A stretch of DNA of 64,000 bases from Edolisoma coerulescens. Lineage: Eukaryota; Chordata; Aves; Passeriformes; Campephagidae. A program made the translations under genes and the position numbers. The stretch spans positions 62,001 to 126,000 of the forward strand of contig VWZW01006255.1 of the NCBI GenBank assembly GCA_013397115.1, in the 5' to 3' direction. Numbering within the stretch: the stretch's first letter is position 1; each line of letters starts with the position of its first letter. Below, one piece after another: positions 43,601 to 50,720 of this stretch. The notes under the pieces are model-generated. The model was not told the DNA's origin. It ran no database searches and saw only the letters and a list, made by a program, of their open reading frames with translations.

Positions 43601-46600
43601 TCTGCAAGCTTGCATTTTAAAGGCTGTATGTTCTTAATGATTCATGGATTTACTATATGAACTATTATAAATTCCATTTAAACTTTTCAGGATTCTGCAG
43701 TGCATTTATTACACTAATGAGCTAATTGTTTAAGAATTGTTCACATGATTCATCCTCCTGCTCAGCCTTTTTTAAAAAAAACTTTTAGCTGCTGAAACTC
43801 TCTTGACAAACAATATTTATAGCAGTTTGACAGCAGGATGAAGAACAGCGTTTGTCTTTGTAACAGCTTAAAGAAAAGGCCTTTCCAGCACCCAGCCATG
43901 CAGTTACAATCTTGACCTCTTTCTTTTGCTGGGAACATACATACAGCATACAAGCAGCACCTCCCATGTGTTTTCTTGACCCTTTGACTGTCCATTCACT
44001 TCCCATCTGTTTTGCAGCCTTAAAGGAACAGAGGGGGCCCTCTACTTATAAATCTGTCTTTGCAGCTGACAAATGATGTTCTGTCTCTTTAAGGGCAGCC
44101 TGGGTGGTTTTGCCTTTTTTTTCCTTCCCCCCCCTTAAAACTTTAGCTTTCCTCTCAGCCTTATCCAGAGGAAAATATGGTATGTGAACAAGAGGAAACT
44201 GGCAAAAAATGTGATAGGTGGTTTCAAAGGATTTTCTAAAATTCAGCAGGACATGACCTTGCAATGATCAGGGAATGATGGCAGTGTTTGCAGGAGGTAT
44301 GAGTAAGCGTGTTGCTGCAGGTAACTGGCTGGGAAGTCTGCTTTCTGAGGCATTTTTTGGAGTGGCTGGGAGTGTGCTGTCCCACACCATTTTAACAAGA
44401 AGTAAAGCTTTTGCATGGCTCTTAGAAAATCAAGGAATGTGGCACAAAAGGCTGAACTCCAAAGAGATGATTACCCCCCCCCCTCCACCTGACTGTTCAT
44501 AGGGGTTGTATACAACTATGGAGTTTGTGTCTTACGTAGCCCAAAGGTAAAAATCAACTTTCAATAGAAAACTTTGGATTGACATCTCTAGCTTTTAATT
44601 GTGTGTTTCTGGGCATTGTGATGGATTCTGACTGACAGGGCTTTCCTTTTTACTAGAGGAAAGATGATGCATTCACAGCAGTAAATTCCAAATTTCTGCC
44701 TCTGTGGTTAACTAACCATAACATAGAAGTAGCACAGCAAGCAGTGAGAATGTTTATAGGCAAGGAAGGGATTAAGAAAGGANAGAACTCAAGTCTAAAC
44801 ACAATCCAGAGGAGGAGTAACAACCATGAGCTTTCAAATATCAAAGCCATGTAAACATTAGTTGGAGATGGAAATCACTTTAATGTAGAACAGGAGGATT
44901 TTTAATAAGGTATTAACACATTTTTTTCATGGTTGTTTCAAGCTGTAAGTGTCATCAAAGTACAAAATAAAGATGGATCTCTGTCGAGAAAGATTTTAGA
45001 ATTTGTTTTGGTGCTGCAGTTGAAATTTGATGTAATACATGAACATTTGTAAATGGGAAGGGAAAGCTTTTTGATTTGCCCAAAGTACTCATGTGGTTTT
45101 ATTCCTGTTCTGGCACAGACAGACATGAACATCTTTAAAATTCTGTGCTAAAACTTTCGATTTTATATACGTAAATATGTATTTGAATGTCTCAAAATAA
45201 ATTTAACTTCAGAACCATAAGCAAGACAGGTTTTGGGGACAGAGGCCACATCTCCTATTAAACCAATTAACGCAGCTGGAAAATACAAGAAAACCTTTTC
45301 TTTCCTCTAGGAGTGTGTTTGAAATAAATAAGTAATATACTTTGCTTTTGTAATTTGTGTTTAATATTTTAGATTATTTGGCCTTACCTCTGGAGATTTG
45401 CTTGATAACTTGTTTCAGCTGTTTCATTTCAGCACTGTTCATTGGTAGCTAAGCTTGGTTATCTCAGGCAGCAATCAGAAAGCAAACCTTCCTTGTTAGA
45501 CTGAATATTTCAGGGGGTTCCCTTCTGACCAGCTTATGATACTAGGAAAAGCAAACCTTTTCTGTGCCTGCATTTTTCTGCATTCACAGTGTATCCAAAT
45601 CCTCATTACAGTTCAATTAGTCTGGGTTTGAGCCTTTTAGATTTAGGATCACAGGATTAATGAAAAGAAAATGAGTGGGTAGCAATATCATTTCATATGG
45701 AGATAAGGAGAGACTGAGCATGAATGAGGATCTCAAGACATCTGAATAAATTTCCTCATTCTGTCAGTGAAGTTTTATGGGATGTGGAGGGAGGATTATG
45801 GGAATATTCATGACCAGATCAAGAGGCATAATGAGTTGATGTATGAACCAGCTTATCTTTTAGGTAAACATGGAGTAAATGGGAAATAGAATAACCATTC
45901 ATGGCCCCTAGGCCTGTGAATTTTACTGTTCTAAGATGGAAACAAGGGTTTAGTTACAGTTATTCTTCATTGATTTAATTTGATTTTTGATCAGTGTTTA
46001 ACAGGTGCTGGAAGAATTGCATATTTGTAACTTCAGGTCTGCATTAGAGGTACCAAAGAGCACATCATCTTTCTAGAATCCAGTGTAAGCAATATGTGTA
46101 TTTAAACTTAAGCAGTACCTTGTAATAAGAGTGTAGCACTTTTGTTAAAGTCCCTTTTGTGACATAGGAGCAGTATATAAAAGAGCTTGGGTAGTTCAAC
46201 CAGTTACAGAAGTAATTTGCTAGCAAACTGAATGCTTTTTTAATCTGTGGTTTACTTGTCCTTGGAAAAACACAGTATCACACGTCATAGAGCAACAGGT
46301 CACTTTTTGTCTACCCCTAAATTTGCTTCTGCAATAAGTATTCTTACCTGAAATCAGATGATTTTCTGTGTTTGGCATGTTGATAAACTTTCCTCAAAAC
46401 AGAATGTACTGTAATTTACACGTGTAAATCACCGATAGTTTGATCTACGTGTCAGACAAAACCCTACAAACGTGGGTACAGAGCTTGTGCATTTCACAGA
46501 GGCAATAACTTCCCTAAAGTTGGGTAACATCTGACTCTTGAATCCTCAACGATTGAGGATTGTTGTTCCACATACAAAGTCACATGGTGCTGATGAAACC

Positions 46601-49600
46601 GTAGACAGTTACCCCAGAACTGCAGACTCCTCCATGAGAATTCTATGCAAGCACTTCTATTTACTAGTTTATTAAGATTAGTGTTGTGTAAATGCATAAC
46701 TCTGCCCTCAGCCTATTTCAAAAGTAAACCAATTCAGCAGACTGCTTCTCTGTGCTACAGAATGGACTTGCAGGAGAGTGTTACAGGTTGCCTGGGATCT
46801 GCTGCTGCAAAAGGCTTTACTATGGCTAAAAGTGCAGGGCATAGCATGAATAATTGCAGCCATTTGGCACTCATTGTAACTGTTCTTTTTTAAGAATAGC
46901 CAGCATATTATTTCAAAGTATTAAATTACCTCAAGACCTCATAATTATTACAGTTAAGTAATCATTTCAATTCAGTCCAAGTATAAAAACTAATAAAGTG
47001 CTCGTAGTATGCAGTCAATTTTAGTATGCCTGTTCTCTGGGCAAACACAGCTGATTCACTATATTCTGGTGGAATACATATTTGCTATCCTGTTATTTTA
47101 ATATGCCTTAATCAGAAAATTAGGATAGATTTGTAGGCACAAACCTTTTTTTAAGGGTGAAATAATAATTACAGGTTTTTGCTGATGCTATTAATTTTCA
47201 GGGCTGGAATATTTCATTAGCAAGAGGTTGAGAAAGGAAAATATTTGCATTTAATACTGCTTAATCTGCCTGCTTTCACTGGGTCTAATGGCTTGATCAA
47301 TGCTAAGAACACACTTGGGGAAACATGTTGCAATTGGGAAAAAAAAGTGCTACAGAAAGCCACTGAAAACACAACATGAAGAGATCTTCTGGGTTGTGAG
47401 ATCTAATCCCCAGTTATCACTGGCACCTGCTGTTCATTTTGGAGAGCAGGGTCCAGGATTCATAATTTCCAAACCCAGAATCATTACAGAATATTTTGGG
47501 TTGGGGGAGACTGTACAGATCATCTCGTTCCAACCCCCCTGCCACAGTCAGGGGCACCTTCCACTTGACCAGGTTGGTCAAAGCACCATCCAGCATTCTG
47601 TGGTCAAAAAATATGTTAATTCTGTCCAAAATAGTAGAATGTTATTTCAAAGGCTGATTCTGTAAACATTCATAGAGCAGCAGTATTGGAAGCCAAGCTA
47701 AGTAGTTGCCTAAATAAATGCCATAGAAATACCATTTTCCTTACACTAGAGGTTTATATACTGGCATGCAATGCATATTCTTTTTTTCTTTTAAAAAGAT
47801 AGTAATGATAATACTTTGAATGTGCTCAGTAAGGAGAAGTGATCAAGGGACTACCTTTTTTTTTTCATTGACAGCTTTCAAAGATTCTGCTGAACTGAAT
47901 CAGAATTCATTTTTTTAACCTGGTAAAAATCAGCTACTGCTGTTTCTTAACTTCCAAGGTATAGATTTTGCCCTTGCACTGACTGTAATCTTCATTTAAT
48001 ATCAAAATACCTTAAAGAAAAAAATCAGCTGAAATTCAGGAAGCTGCTTTGGTGTTTTCTTTAGGACTTAGAGTGTGATTCAGCTTCACTGTACTTCTGT
48101 GTTTGTAGATAAGCACCACTGGGGAAGGGCAGGCTGAAGTGTTGAAAGTGTCAGTGGCTTACCCCTCATCACCTAGGAACTGCAAGATAAAGACAGAAGC
48201 TTGAGGTTTCTTCATACTCATGCAGGCTATTTTCCATACTTTACTTCAAATGCTAACTCAAATTCTCTACTTCTGTTAGAACAGGACTGCAGGAGTTTGT
48301 TGAGGTGTTATTCCTATTACTCTGAAATGGATTTTGTGTTTGTTTATGGGCTTGTCATTTTGTCAGATTAAATTTTCAGTTCCTGTAGCTACGTTAGTGT
48401 TCTCTTTGGAGGTCACTTTTTTTCCACTTATGCTTACATATCCCATTTAAAGCTGATTGGTTTTTTTTTCTTTTTGTTTTGCTGTTACTTCAGCTCAGCA
48501 AAGCAAGTTGATAACATATGGTATTGATAGAGAGAAGGAAACATTAATAAAAGGGATTTTTTTAAAAAAGCTCAAACCCTATATCTCATCCAAGGGAACA
48601 TATGGCTTTAATCCAATAGTATTTTTAGCTTGGAAAAAATATTTGTCTGTGTTTATGCTCATCTAACTTATTTTTGTCTGTCGTATTGCTCTCCCCCTGT
48701 TCCTTCATAATTCTGAAGTGTGTGTTTTTCATGCCTATAATCACACACAGAAGGAGCTTCAAATGAGGATGTGGTGAGAGAGAAGCAGGAAATCTCACAG
48801 GCTTTGGATTCCAACCATGTTCTAAATCTTGCTTCATAAGCAATTTAATAAATCAAAAAGGTTATATGATGACAAGTGTTGTACGGAATTGAGAGAAGAG
48901 TGGAAAAATGCATAAACCCCTGGATTTTTTGCAATCAATTTTGCCTTTTCATTCCTAGTAACTATTTGTAGTTGTGGTCAAGTTGTATTTTGGTAGGGAA
49001 GTAAACTCCCAGATTTAGTTTTTATGTAAAATGAGATTCTGCCCACATCCATCTGGTTACTACTGAAATGCGAGAAAATAAAATGCAAGTTTTAAACATT
49101 CCTAACATTGTGCGTGCCCTTTGGAGGAGGTGTCTTGAATACTGACGTGTAGTTCCCTGAAATTCTCCTGGGTGAAAGGGCATGAGCTTTCAACTCTATT
49201 TAGAATGATTAGTGGTGTTTGTTACGCTTGCTGTGGAGAACAAGGATATTTGGTTGAAGAAGAAAGGGGCTAGTGGGCATTATTTAAAAGCTAACAACTC
49301 CCTGCATGTAACAAGTGTACAATAGTTCTGCTGTGCATGATCTGGTGGAAATTTCAGTTTTTTGAAATACGTTTCTAGTATTGGATTCCTTCAGTAAATT
49401 TTTGAATTATAAAATTAGTAGGATAATCATAAAATATATCTGTAGGGAGTTCTTCTAACAGGACAGGGGGTATTTTTTTCTGTTGTAGAAAAAAATTGTA
49501 AACCTATGTAACTGAGAAACAAAATGCTTAGGGTAATATTGATGACAGCATTAATTTTTGTGTTTGCATGTTTTTGTTCATGGTTTTTGTGGGTTTTTTT

Positions 49601-49739
49601 TTTTCTTTCTGTACCTGTCCTCAGGTACATAATAGTAATAGGTATTTGAACTGTGATCTTTTTATTTGCACCAGAAAAAGTTCGGGAAATCCAGGAGAAA
49701 CTTGAAGCCTTCATCGAAGCCCTCCATCAAGAAAAGTAG
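1608..49739 (+). CDS. OPA1: OPA1, mitochondrial dynamin-like GTPase (28 constitutive coding exons)
   Basis: OPA1 is a dynamin-family GTPase of the mitochondrial inner membrane and intermembrane space. It drives inner-membrane fusion and keeps cristae in shape. The exons listed separately join in frame to 959 residues, against 960 in human isoform 1; including 4b and 5b gives 1010. The order is: matrix-targeting presequence (residues 1 to about 85); transmembrane helix (about 100-112); linker with the S1 cleavage context AFR|A (193/194); coiled coil (about 208-255); GTPase domain with P-loop GDQSAGKTS (294-302), switch DLPG (397-400) and TKVD (466-469); stalk; membrane-binding paddle (about 735-855, with the NHCNLC cysteine pair 852/855); and C-terminal GED-like helix. 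All introns are GT-AG. The start ATG has A at -3 and matches the human start. I see no frameshift or internal stop, so the gene looks intact. Confidence 0.98.
2021..2090 (-). mobile_element. Short CR1 LINE tail in intron 1
   Basis: TCATAGAGTCATGGAATGGT followed by TTGGGTTGGAAGGGGAACGT and TCTAGTTCCAACCCCTG is a CR1 3' end in antisense, only about 70 bp. Confidence 0.85.
4590..4908 (+). CDS. OPA1: OPA1 coding exon 2 (presequence and membrane anchor)
   Basis: It completes codon 10 (Cys) and runs to residue 116. The basic, hydroxylated residues before about residue 90 are the rest of the matrix-targeting signal. RYLILGSAVGGGYTAKK (100-116) is the transmembrane anchor, with a glycine-rich face. 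The acceptor is a pyrimidine-rich TTCTTTTAG and the donor GTATTT, phase 0. Intron 2 is only 305 nt; the open frame continuing into it to 5038 is intron read-through. Confidence 0.97.
5214..5310 (+). CDS. OPA1: OPA1 coding exon 3
   Basis: It encodes residues 117-148 plus one base, including the conserved EQWKDMMPDLEEYKW stretch just after the membrane anchor, in the intermembrane space. It enters in phase 0 and exits in phase 1. Intron 3 (5311-6575) contains a short CR1 tail at 5965-6031. Confidence 0.96.
5965..6031 (-). mobile_element. Short CR1 LINE tail in intron 3
   Basis: ATAGAATCATAGAACAGTTT, then GGGTTGGGAGGGACCTTATA and TTAGTTCCAACCTCCATGCC, is an antisense CR1 3' terminus of about 67 bp. 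Confidence 0.88.
6576..6683 (+). CDS. OPA1: OPA1 coding exon 4
   Basis: It is 108 nt, phase 1 in and phase 1 out, and encodes residues 149-184 with the conserved LPDFDKI element. Exon 4 is itself alternatively skipped in mammals, and its length divisible by three would allow the same here. The donor is GTGAGA. Confidence 0.96.
6811..6837 (+). CDS. OPA1: Candidate 27-nt cassette microexon of OPA1
   Basis: A 27-nt segment is bounded by acceptor TTTGCTTTGAATAG and a strong donor GTAAGT. It enters and leaves in phase 1, exactly as exons 4, 4b and 5 require, and would insert ALTEGVVDT without a stop. A TGC lies nine bases before the acceptor AG, as is common upstream of SRRM4-dependent neural microexons. 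I know no matching exon among the standard human isoforms. It is a prediction; length, phase and both splice sites support it. Confidence 0.45.
7909..7962 (+). CDS. OPA1: OPA1 alternative exon 4b
   Basis: It is 54 nt (18 codons), phase 1 in and out, encoding YNLVSEVIGASDLLLLLG after the shared Gly. This matches human exon 4b closely in length and sequence. In mammals exon 4b is alternatively included and carries a YME1L-dependent cleavage region (S3). The acceptor is TTTTTCACAG and the donor GTGTGT. Confidence 0.92.
8114..8337 (-). mobile_element. CR1 LINE 3' fragment
   Basis: It begins with TCATAGAATCACAGAATG and contains GAGTTGGAAGGGTCC, TCGAGTCCAACTCC and TTCCAGTGCCCAGCCACCCT, the usual avian CR1 3' region read in antisense. 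It is truncated at its 5' end, as most CR1 copies are. It lies in the intron between exons 4b and 5. Confidence 0.9.
8818..8885 (+). CDS. OPA1: OPA1 coding exon 5 (S1 cleavage region)
   Basis: It encodes residues 185-207 including SPAETAFRATDQG. In mammals OMA1 cuts between the Arg and Ala of AFR|ATD (S1); the same dipeptide is at 193/194 here, so long-to-short form processing should be conserved. It enters in phase 1 and exits in phase 0. It cannot be skipped without changing frame. Confidence 0.97.
9851..9870 (+). repeat. 20-nt exact repeat, copy 1
   Basis: CTGTAAACTGTCTGTATTTT occurs here and again at 13141-13160 in the same intron. Flanking sequence is not similar, so this is not an obvious transposon copy. 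Function is unknown. Confidence 0.8.
13141..13160 (+). repeat. 20-nt exact repeat, copy 2
   Basis: This is identical to 9851-9870. It lies 372 nt upstream of the 3' splice site region of alternative exon 5b, so a splicing role is possible but unproven. Confidence 0.8.
13532..13630 (+). CDS. OPA1: OPA1 alternative exon 5b
   Basis: It is 99 nt (33 codons), phase 0 in and out. It encodes GLLGELILLQQQIQQHEEEA followed by a basic end QQKRK. It matches human exon 5b, which contains the YME1L S2 cleavage region, but is four codons shorter, lacking part of the stretch before QQKRK. The donor GTGATG is weak, as suits an optional exon. Confidence 0.93.
13631..17799 (+). other. OPA1: OPA1 intron 5b
   Basis: This is a 4.2-kb AT-rich intron. 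A strong short hairpin is at 16473-16515. No transposon, gene or RNA gene was recognised otherwise. Confidence 0.7.
16473..16515 (+). repeat. Perfect inverted repeat / hairpin in intron 5b
   Basis: GTATATGTAAAT (16482-16493) and ATTTACATATAC (16498-16509) are perfect reverse complements with a four-base loop. AAGGTG (16473-16478) and CACCTT (16510-16515) extend the stem beyond a three-base bulge. At 43 nt it is shorter than a usual microRNA precursor. Confidence 0.75.
17800..17853 (+). CDS. OPA1: OPA1 coding exon 6
   Basis: It is 54 nt, residues 208-225 (VSDKEKIDQLQEELLRTQ), the start of the coiled coil before the GTPase domain. Phase 0 in and out. Intron 6 (17854-18913) holds nothing recognised. 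Confidence 0.97.
18914..19018 (+). CDS. OPA1: OPA1 coding exon 7
   Basis: It is 105 nt, residues 226-260, a heptad-like, charged coiled-coil segment (RMLERLEKENKELRKLVL). Phase 0 in and out. Intron 7 (19019-19982) shows nothing recognised. Confidence 0.97.
19983..20069 (+). CDS. OPA1: OPA1 coding exon 8
   Basis: It is 87 nt, residues 261-289, ending TQDHLPR just before the GTPase core; this region forms part of the bundle signalling element. The donor is a consensus GTAAGT. Intron 8 (20070-20927) has no recognised feature. Confidence 0.97.
20928..21041 (+). CDS. OPA1: OPA1 coding exon 9 (G1 P-loop and G2)
   Basis: It is 114 nt, residues 290-327. GDQSAGKTS (294-302) is the P-loop; Lys300 and the following Thr contact the nucleotide phosphates. 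The MMTRSP segment supplies the switch I threonine. The acceptor is the less common AAG. This is the catalytic heart of the protein and is intact. Confidence 0.98.
21368..21448 (+). CDS. OPA1: OPA1 coding exon 10
   Basis: It is 81 nt, residues 328-354 of the GTPase domain (VTLSEGPHHVALFKD and onward), with a consensus GTAAGT donor. Phase 0 in and out. Confidence 0.97.
21861..21935 (+). CDS. OPA1: OPA1 coding exon 11
   Basis: It is 75 nt, residues 355-379 of the GTPase domain (EIEIRMRNSVKEGCTVS). The acceptor is TTATAACAG and the donor GTAAGA. Confidence 0.97.
22262..22333 (+). CDS. OPA1: OPA1 coding exon 12 (G3 DLPG)
   Basis: It is 72 nt, residues 380-403. It carries the G3/switch II motif DLPG at 397-400, needed for GTP hydrolysis. 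It ends VIS where human has VIN. The donor is GTAAGT, and intron 12 is only 140 nt. Confidence 0.98.
22474..22573 (+). CDS. OPA1: OPA1 coding exon 13
   Basis: It is 100 nt, residues 404-436 plus one base of 437, with conserved SGMAPDTKETIFSISKAYM in the GTPase domain. It uses an AAG acceptor and donor GTACTA, both slightly off consensus. Confidence 0.97.
23084..23214 (+). CDS. OPA1: OPA1 coding exon 14 (G4 TKVD)
   Basis: It is 131 nt, residues 437-480. TKVD at 466-469 is the guanine-specificity motif. The acceptor is TTTATTTTAG and the donor GTGAGT. Confidence 0.98.
23735..23807 (+). CDS. OPA1: OPA1 coding exon 15
   Basis: It is 73 nt, residues 481-504 plus one base, including FPMKALGYFAVVTGK in the G5 region of the GTPase fold. 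It is followed by a 91-nt intron, the shortest in the gene. Confidence 0.97.
23899..23971 (+). CDS. OPA1: OPA1 coding exon 16
   Basis: It is 73 nt, residues 505-528 plus two bases, with EYEEEFFQNSRLLK at the end of the GTPase domain. Enters in phase 1, exits in phase 2. Donor GTATGT. Confidence 0.97.
24733..24848 (+). CDS. OPA1: OPA1 coding exon 17
   Basis: It is 116 nt, residues 529-567 plus one base, with HQVTTKNLSLAVSDCFWKM. It joins the GTPase domain to the bundle signalling element and stalk. Confidence 0.97.
25461..25525 (+). CDS. OPA1: OPA1 coding exon 18
   Basis: It is 65 nt, residues 568-589, [20 protein letters not shown], near the start of the stalk. The acceptor is TTTTTGCAG. 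Confidence 0.97.
26142..26218 (+). CDS. OPA1: OPA1 coding exon 19
   Basis: It is 77 nt, residues 590-614 plus two bases, stalk helix (ELFEKAKNEILDEVISLTQ). A long poly-T run starts a few bases after its donor, at about 26229-26259. Confidence 0.97.
26437..26602 (+). CDS. OPA1: OPA1 coding exon 20
   Basis: It is 166 nt, residues 615-670, stalk region with ERVSTHVIENIYLPAAQT and TTVDIKLKQWTDKQLPNK. Donor GTGAGA. Confidence 0.97.
27119..27271 (+). CDS. OPA1: OPA1 coding exon 21
   Basis: It is 153 nt, residues 671-721, stalk segment with EEFSRFMTEKKGKEHDDIFD. It has an A8 run, but the frame is kept. Phase 0 in and out. Confidence 0.97.
27874..27982 (+). CDS. OPA1: OPA1 coding exon 22
   Basis: It is 109 nt, residues 722-757 plus one base, including the conserved RVIQHNALEDRSISDKQQW at the start of the membrane-binding paddle. 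Donor GTGAGT. Confidence 0.97.
28621..28700 (+). CDS. OPA1: OPA1 coding exon 23
   Basis: It is 80 nt, residues 758-784, paddle region with MVGPDWKKRWFYW, which contains the basic and aromatic membrane-contacting surface. Sequence after it (VGRTKEQ) differs from human KNRTQEQ. Confidence 0.97.
29832..29972 (+). CDS. OPA1: OPA1 coding exon 24
   Basis: It is 141 nt, residues 785-831, paddle segment with NETKNELEKLIKCNEDHPAY. It begins NIRNE where human has CVHNE. Phase 0 in and out. Intron 24 (29973-31293) has nothing I recognise. Confidence 0.97.
31294..31410 (+). CDS. OPA1: OPA1 coding exon 25
   Basis: It is 117 nt, residues 832-870, end of the paddle. NHCNLCRRGFYYYQRHF includes the cysteine pair 852/855, equivalent to human 853/856. 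Phase 0 in and out. Intron 25 (31411-32667) shows nothing recognised. Confidence 0.97.
32668..32761 (+). CDS. OPA1: OPA1 coding exon 26
   Basis: It is 94 nt, residues 871-901 plus one base, LECNDIVLFWRIQRMLAITA, return helix of the stalk. Donor GTAAGG. Confidence 0.97.
33082..33192 (+). CDS. OPA1: OPA1 coding exon 27
   Basis: It is 111 nt, residues 902-938 plus one base, RRLEKNVKEVLEDFAEDNEK and LLTGKRVQLAEDL, the GED-like C-terminal helix. It exits in phase 1 with donor GTAAGT into a 16.5-kb intron. Confidence 0.97.
33193..36394 (+). other. OPA1: OPA1 intron 27, proximal part
   Basis: AT-rich intron sequence. No exon, transposon or RNA gene was recognised in this part. Confidence 0.6.
36395..37010 (-). 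mobile_element. Ancient CR1-like LINE relic
   Basis: The order and wording of blocks such as GAGAAAAAGTACTTCCTTTT, TTTCATTTGGTTCTCC, CATTCATGACTTCATAGATG and TATGGATTTATACACTTGTG parallel the antisense 3' part of old sauropsid CR1 families known from turtles and crocodilians. It is much more diverged than the short CR1 tails elsewhere in the window. The ends are approximate, and similarity may run on to about 37240. Confidence 0.6.
38220..38461. promoter_or_regulatory. Isolated CpG island inside OPA1 intron 27
   Basis: About 190 bp with dense CpG (38220-38410) sit in otherwise AT-rich intron. It contains a 14-bp palindrome CCGAAGCGCTTCGG (38255-38268), a flanking 9-bp inverted repeat, and GGTGCCGGTGCC-type runs, followed by a TGACGT half-CRE at 38456-38461. 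It could be an alternative promoter, an enhancer, or a methylation-controlled site. Short open frames on both strands here look like GC effects. Confidence 0.5.
38705..38747. repeat. 17-bp tandem repeat, about 2.5 copies
   Basis: GCTTCAGGTGAATCCGA is followed by GCTTCAGGCGAATCCGA and a partial GCTTCAGGC. It lies about 300 bp downstream of the intronic CpG island. Confidence 0.85.
38748..45792 (+). other. OPA1: OPA1 intron 27, middle part
   Basis: AT-rich non-coding sequence. There are exon-like segments (for example 42551-42587 and 45373-45445), a C-run at about 44473-44484, mixed poly-T and poly-C at about 44116-44138, and one ambiguous base at 44783. No supported gene. Confidence 0.5.
45793..45870 (+). 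promoter_or_regulatory. Non-coding module, copy A
   Basis: It begins GGATTATGGGAATATTCATG and ends CCAGCTTATCTTTTAGGTAA. The same two blocks, in the same order and orientation, recur at 58711-58810. The second block includes a forkhead-like GTAAACA. Whether it is an enhancer pair or an old repeat family is unknown. Confidence 0.4.
46174..46183 (+). promoter_or_regulatory. TATA-like element TATATAAAAG
   Basis: This is a strong TATA-box match, preceded by GGAGCAG, inside intron 27. No coding sequence follows that I can support, so it may be chance in AT-rich DNA. Confidence 0.2.
46414..46429. promoter_or_regulatory. 16-bp palindrome with central CACGTG E-box
   Basis: ATTTACACGTGTAAAT is a perfect 16-bp palindrome centred on CACGTG, the class B E-box bound by bHLH factors such as USF, MYC and HES/HEY types. 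It is a sequence observation only. Confidence 0.5.
47477..47594 (-). mobile_element. CR1 LINE 3' fragment
   Basis: CAGAATCATTACAGAATATT is followed by TTGGGTTGGGGGAGAC, GATCATCTCGTTCCAACC and CTTGACCAGGTTGGTCAAAG, an antisense CR1 3' tail. It is one of several short copies here. Confidence 0.88.
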
Positions 49740-49752
49740 ATTGTTCAAGCAG
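49675..49752 (+). CDS. OPA1: OPA1 coding exon 28 with stop codon
   Basis: It encodes residues 939-959, KKVREIQEKLEAFIEALHQE and the final Lys, then TAG at 49737-49739. The end of the protein matches human apart from Glu for Asp in the KLDAF segment. A donor GTAATC follows CAAGCAG at 49753, so the exon carries 13 nt of 3'UTR. The stop lies only 13 nt before this last junction, too close to trigger nonsense-mediated decay. Confidence 0.97.
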
Positions 49753-50276
49753 GTAATCATGTTTAGATCATAAAGAGATCGCTACAGTTATCTCATTGTT
49801 CTGAATGCAATTATTATCTATCTCATTTAAATGCATGTTTTCATACAGACTTTGTGAAAATTCCTATTTGTTTTATTCCATTGTCTGGCTGCTGCTGCTT
49901 CTTGCTTCTAATCTGCAGAATGATACTTGCTGCTTTTACTCTACAAGCAGATATGAAACTTAGTAGAAATATGTTTACTGACCAGTTATTTAAGTGTTGT
50001 GAATCACTGTAGGCTATGTGATTACTCTCAGTTCAGTGTTTTTATCTGTATTAAGAGAAGAAAGCATAACTAGCTGGACTCAAAAGTAATGGAACACTTT
50101 TTTATGGAAGCATTTTGCTTCTTTTGTTTTTCTTAAAGGCACTGTATATTGTTAGCAAAAATATTTGCATGCAGGTAATTTCCAAATTTAATTTCTATTA
50201 ATTCTAAAATCCATAAGCCCAAGTGCTGTCATGCATTTGTACATATTTTAAAATAATTGTTATTCTATTTCAACAG

Positions 50277-50720
50277 CAACTTTACACAAGAATGCAGCCT
50301 TCTCCAGGATACCTTGCACAAAGACTGAATTGAAATGGCTTTTGTGTCCCATTCTCTTTCCTGTCTTTTGGGGAGCATCCTGAAGTGTTGAAAGAGAAAG
50401 AAAATAATGTCTCGTGGGATTGAGAAGTTCAGTTAAAATCCACCTGCTCATTTAATTTCTGAAGCTACATGCACAGAAGAATCTGATTTGTGTATCAATG
50501 AGATAGCTTGGGAGCTTGCTGAAGTTGTACATTTAAGTTTTTTTTTCCTGAAAGGGAAAAAAGCTTCTTATTTTTAGTATGTGTCTTGTATGGTAGAGCT
50601 GGATCAGATTCATAACATGATTTTATCTGTTCTCATTTTCTTGCCTGCGGATGATCCTGGGAGTTTGACATAACGTTTTAGTATTTGTATGTACATTAAA
50701 ATGCCCTTCTAAGTAATGCC
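50277..50720 (+). other. OPA1: OPA1 terminal 3'UTR exon (predicted)
   Basis: The acceptor TTCTATTTCAACAG at 50276 pairs with the donor after the stop codon, giving a 524-nt UTR intron. Human OPA1 also has non-coding 3' exon sequence after its last coding exon. The first good poly(A) signal is ATTAAA at 50695-50700, followed by T- and GT-rich sequence. The end point is an estimate. Confidence 0.6.
50695..50700 (+). terminator. OPA1: Candidate OPA1 poly(A) signal ATTAAA
   Basis: This is the first AATAAA/ATTAAA-type hexamer after the stop codon, with GT-rich sequence (TTGTATTTGTTATGCTCTGT) downstream. Longer transcripts could use AATAAA at 52142. Confidence 0.5.

Noticed and set aside
44783..44783. 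Ambiguous base n
   Set aside because: This is an assembly or sequencing ambiguity in non-coding sequence, not a biological feature.
48493..48666. Open segment after a TTACTTCAG acceptor in intron 27
   Set aside because: No adequate donor in a compatible phase; only GTATTG or GTATTT are available.
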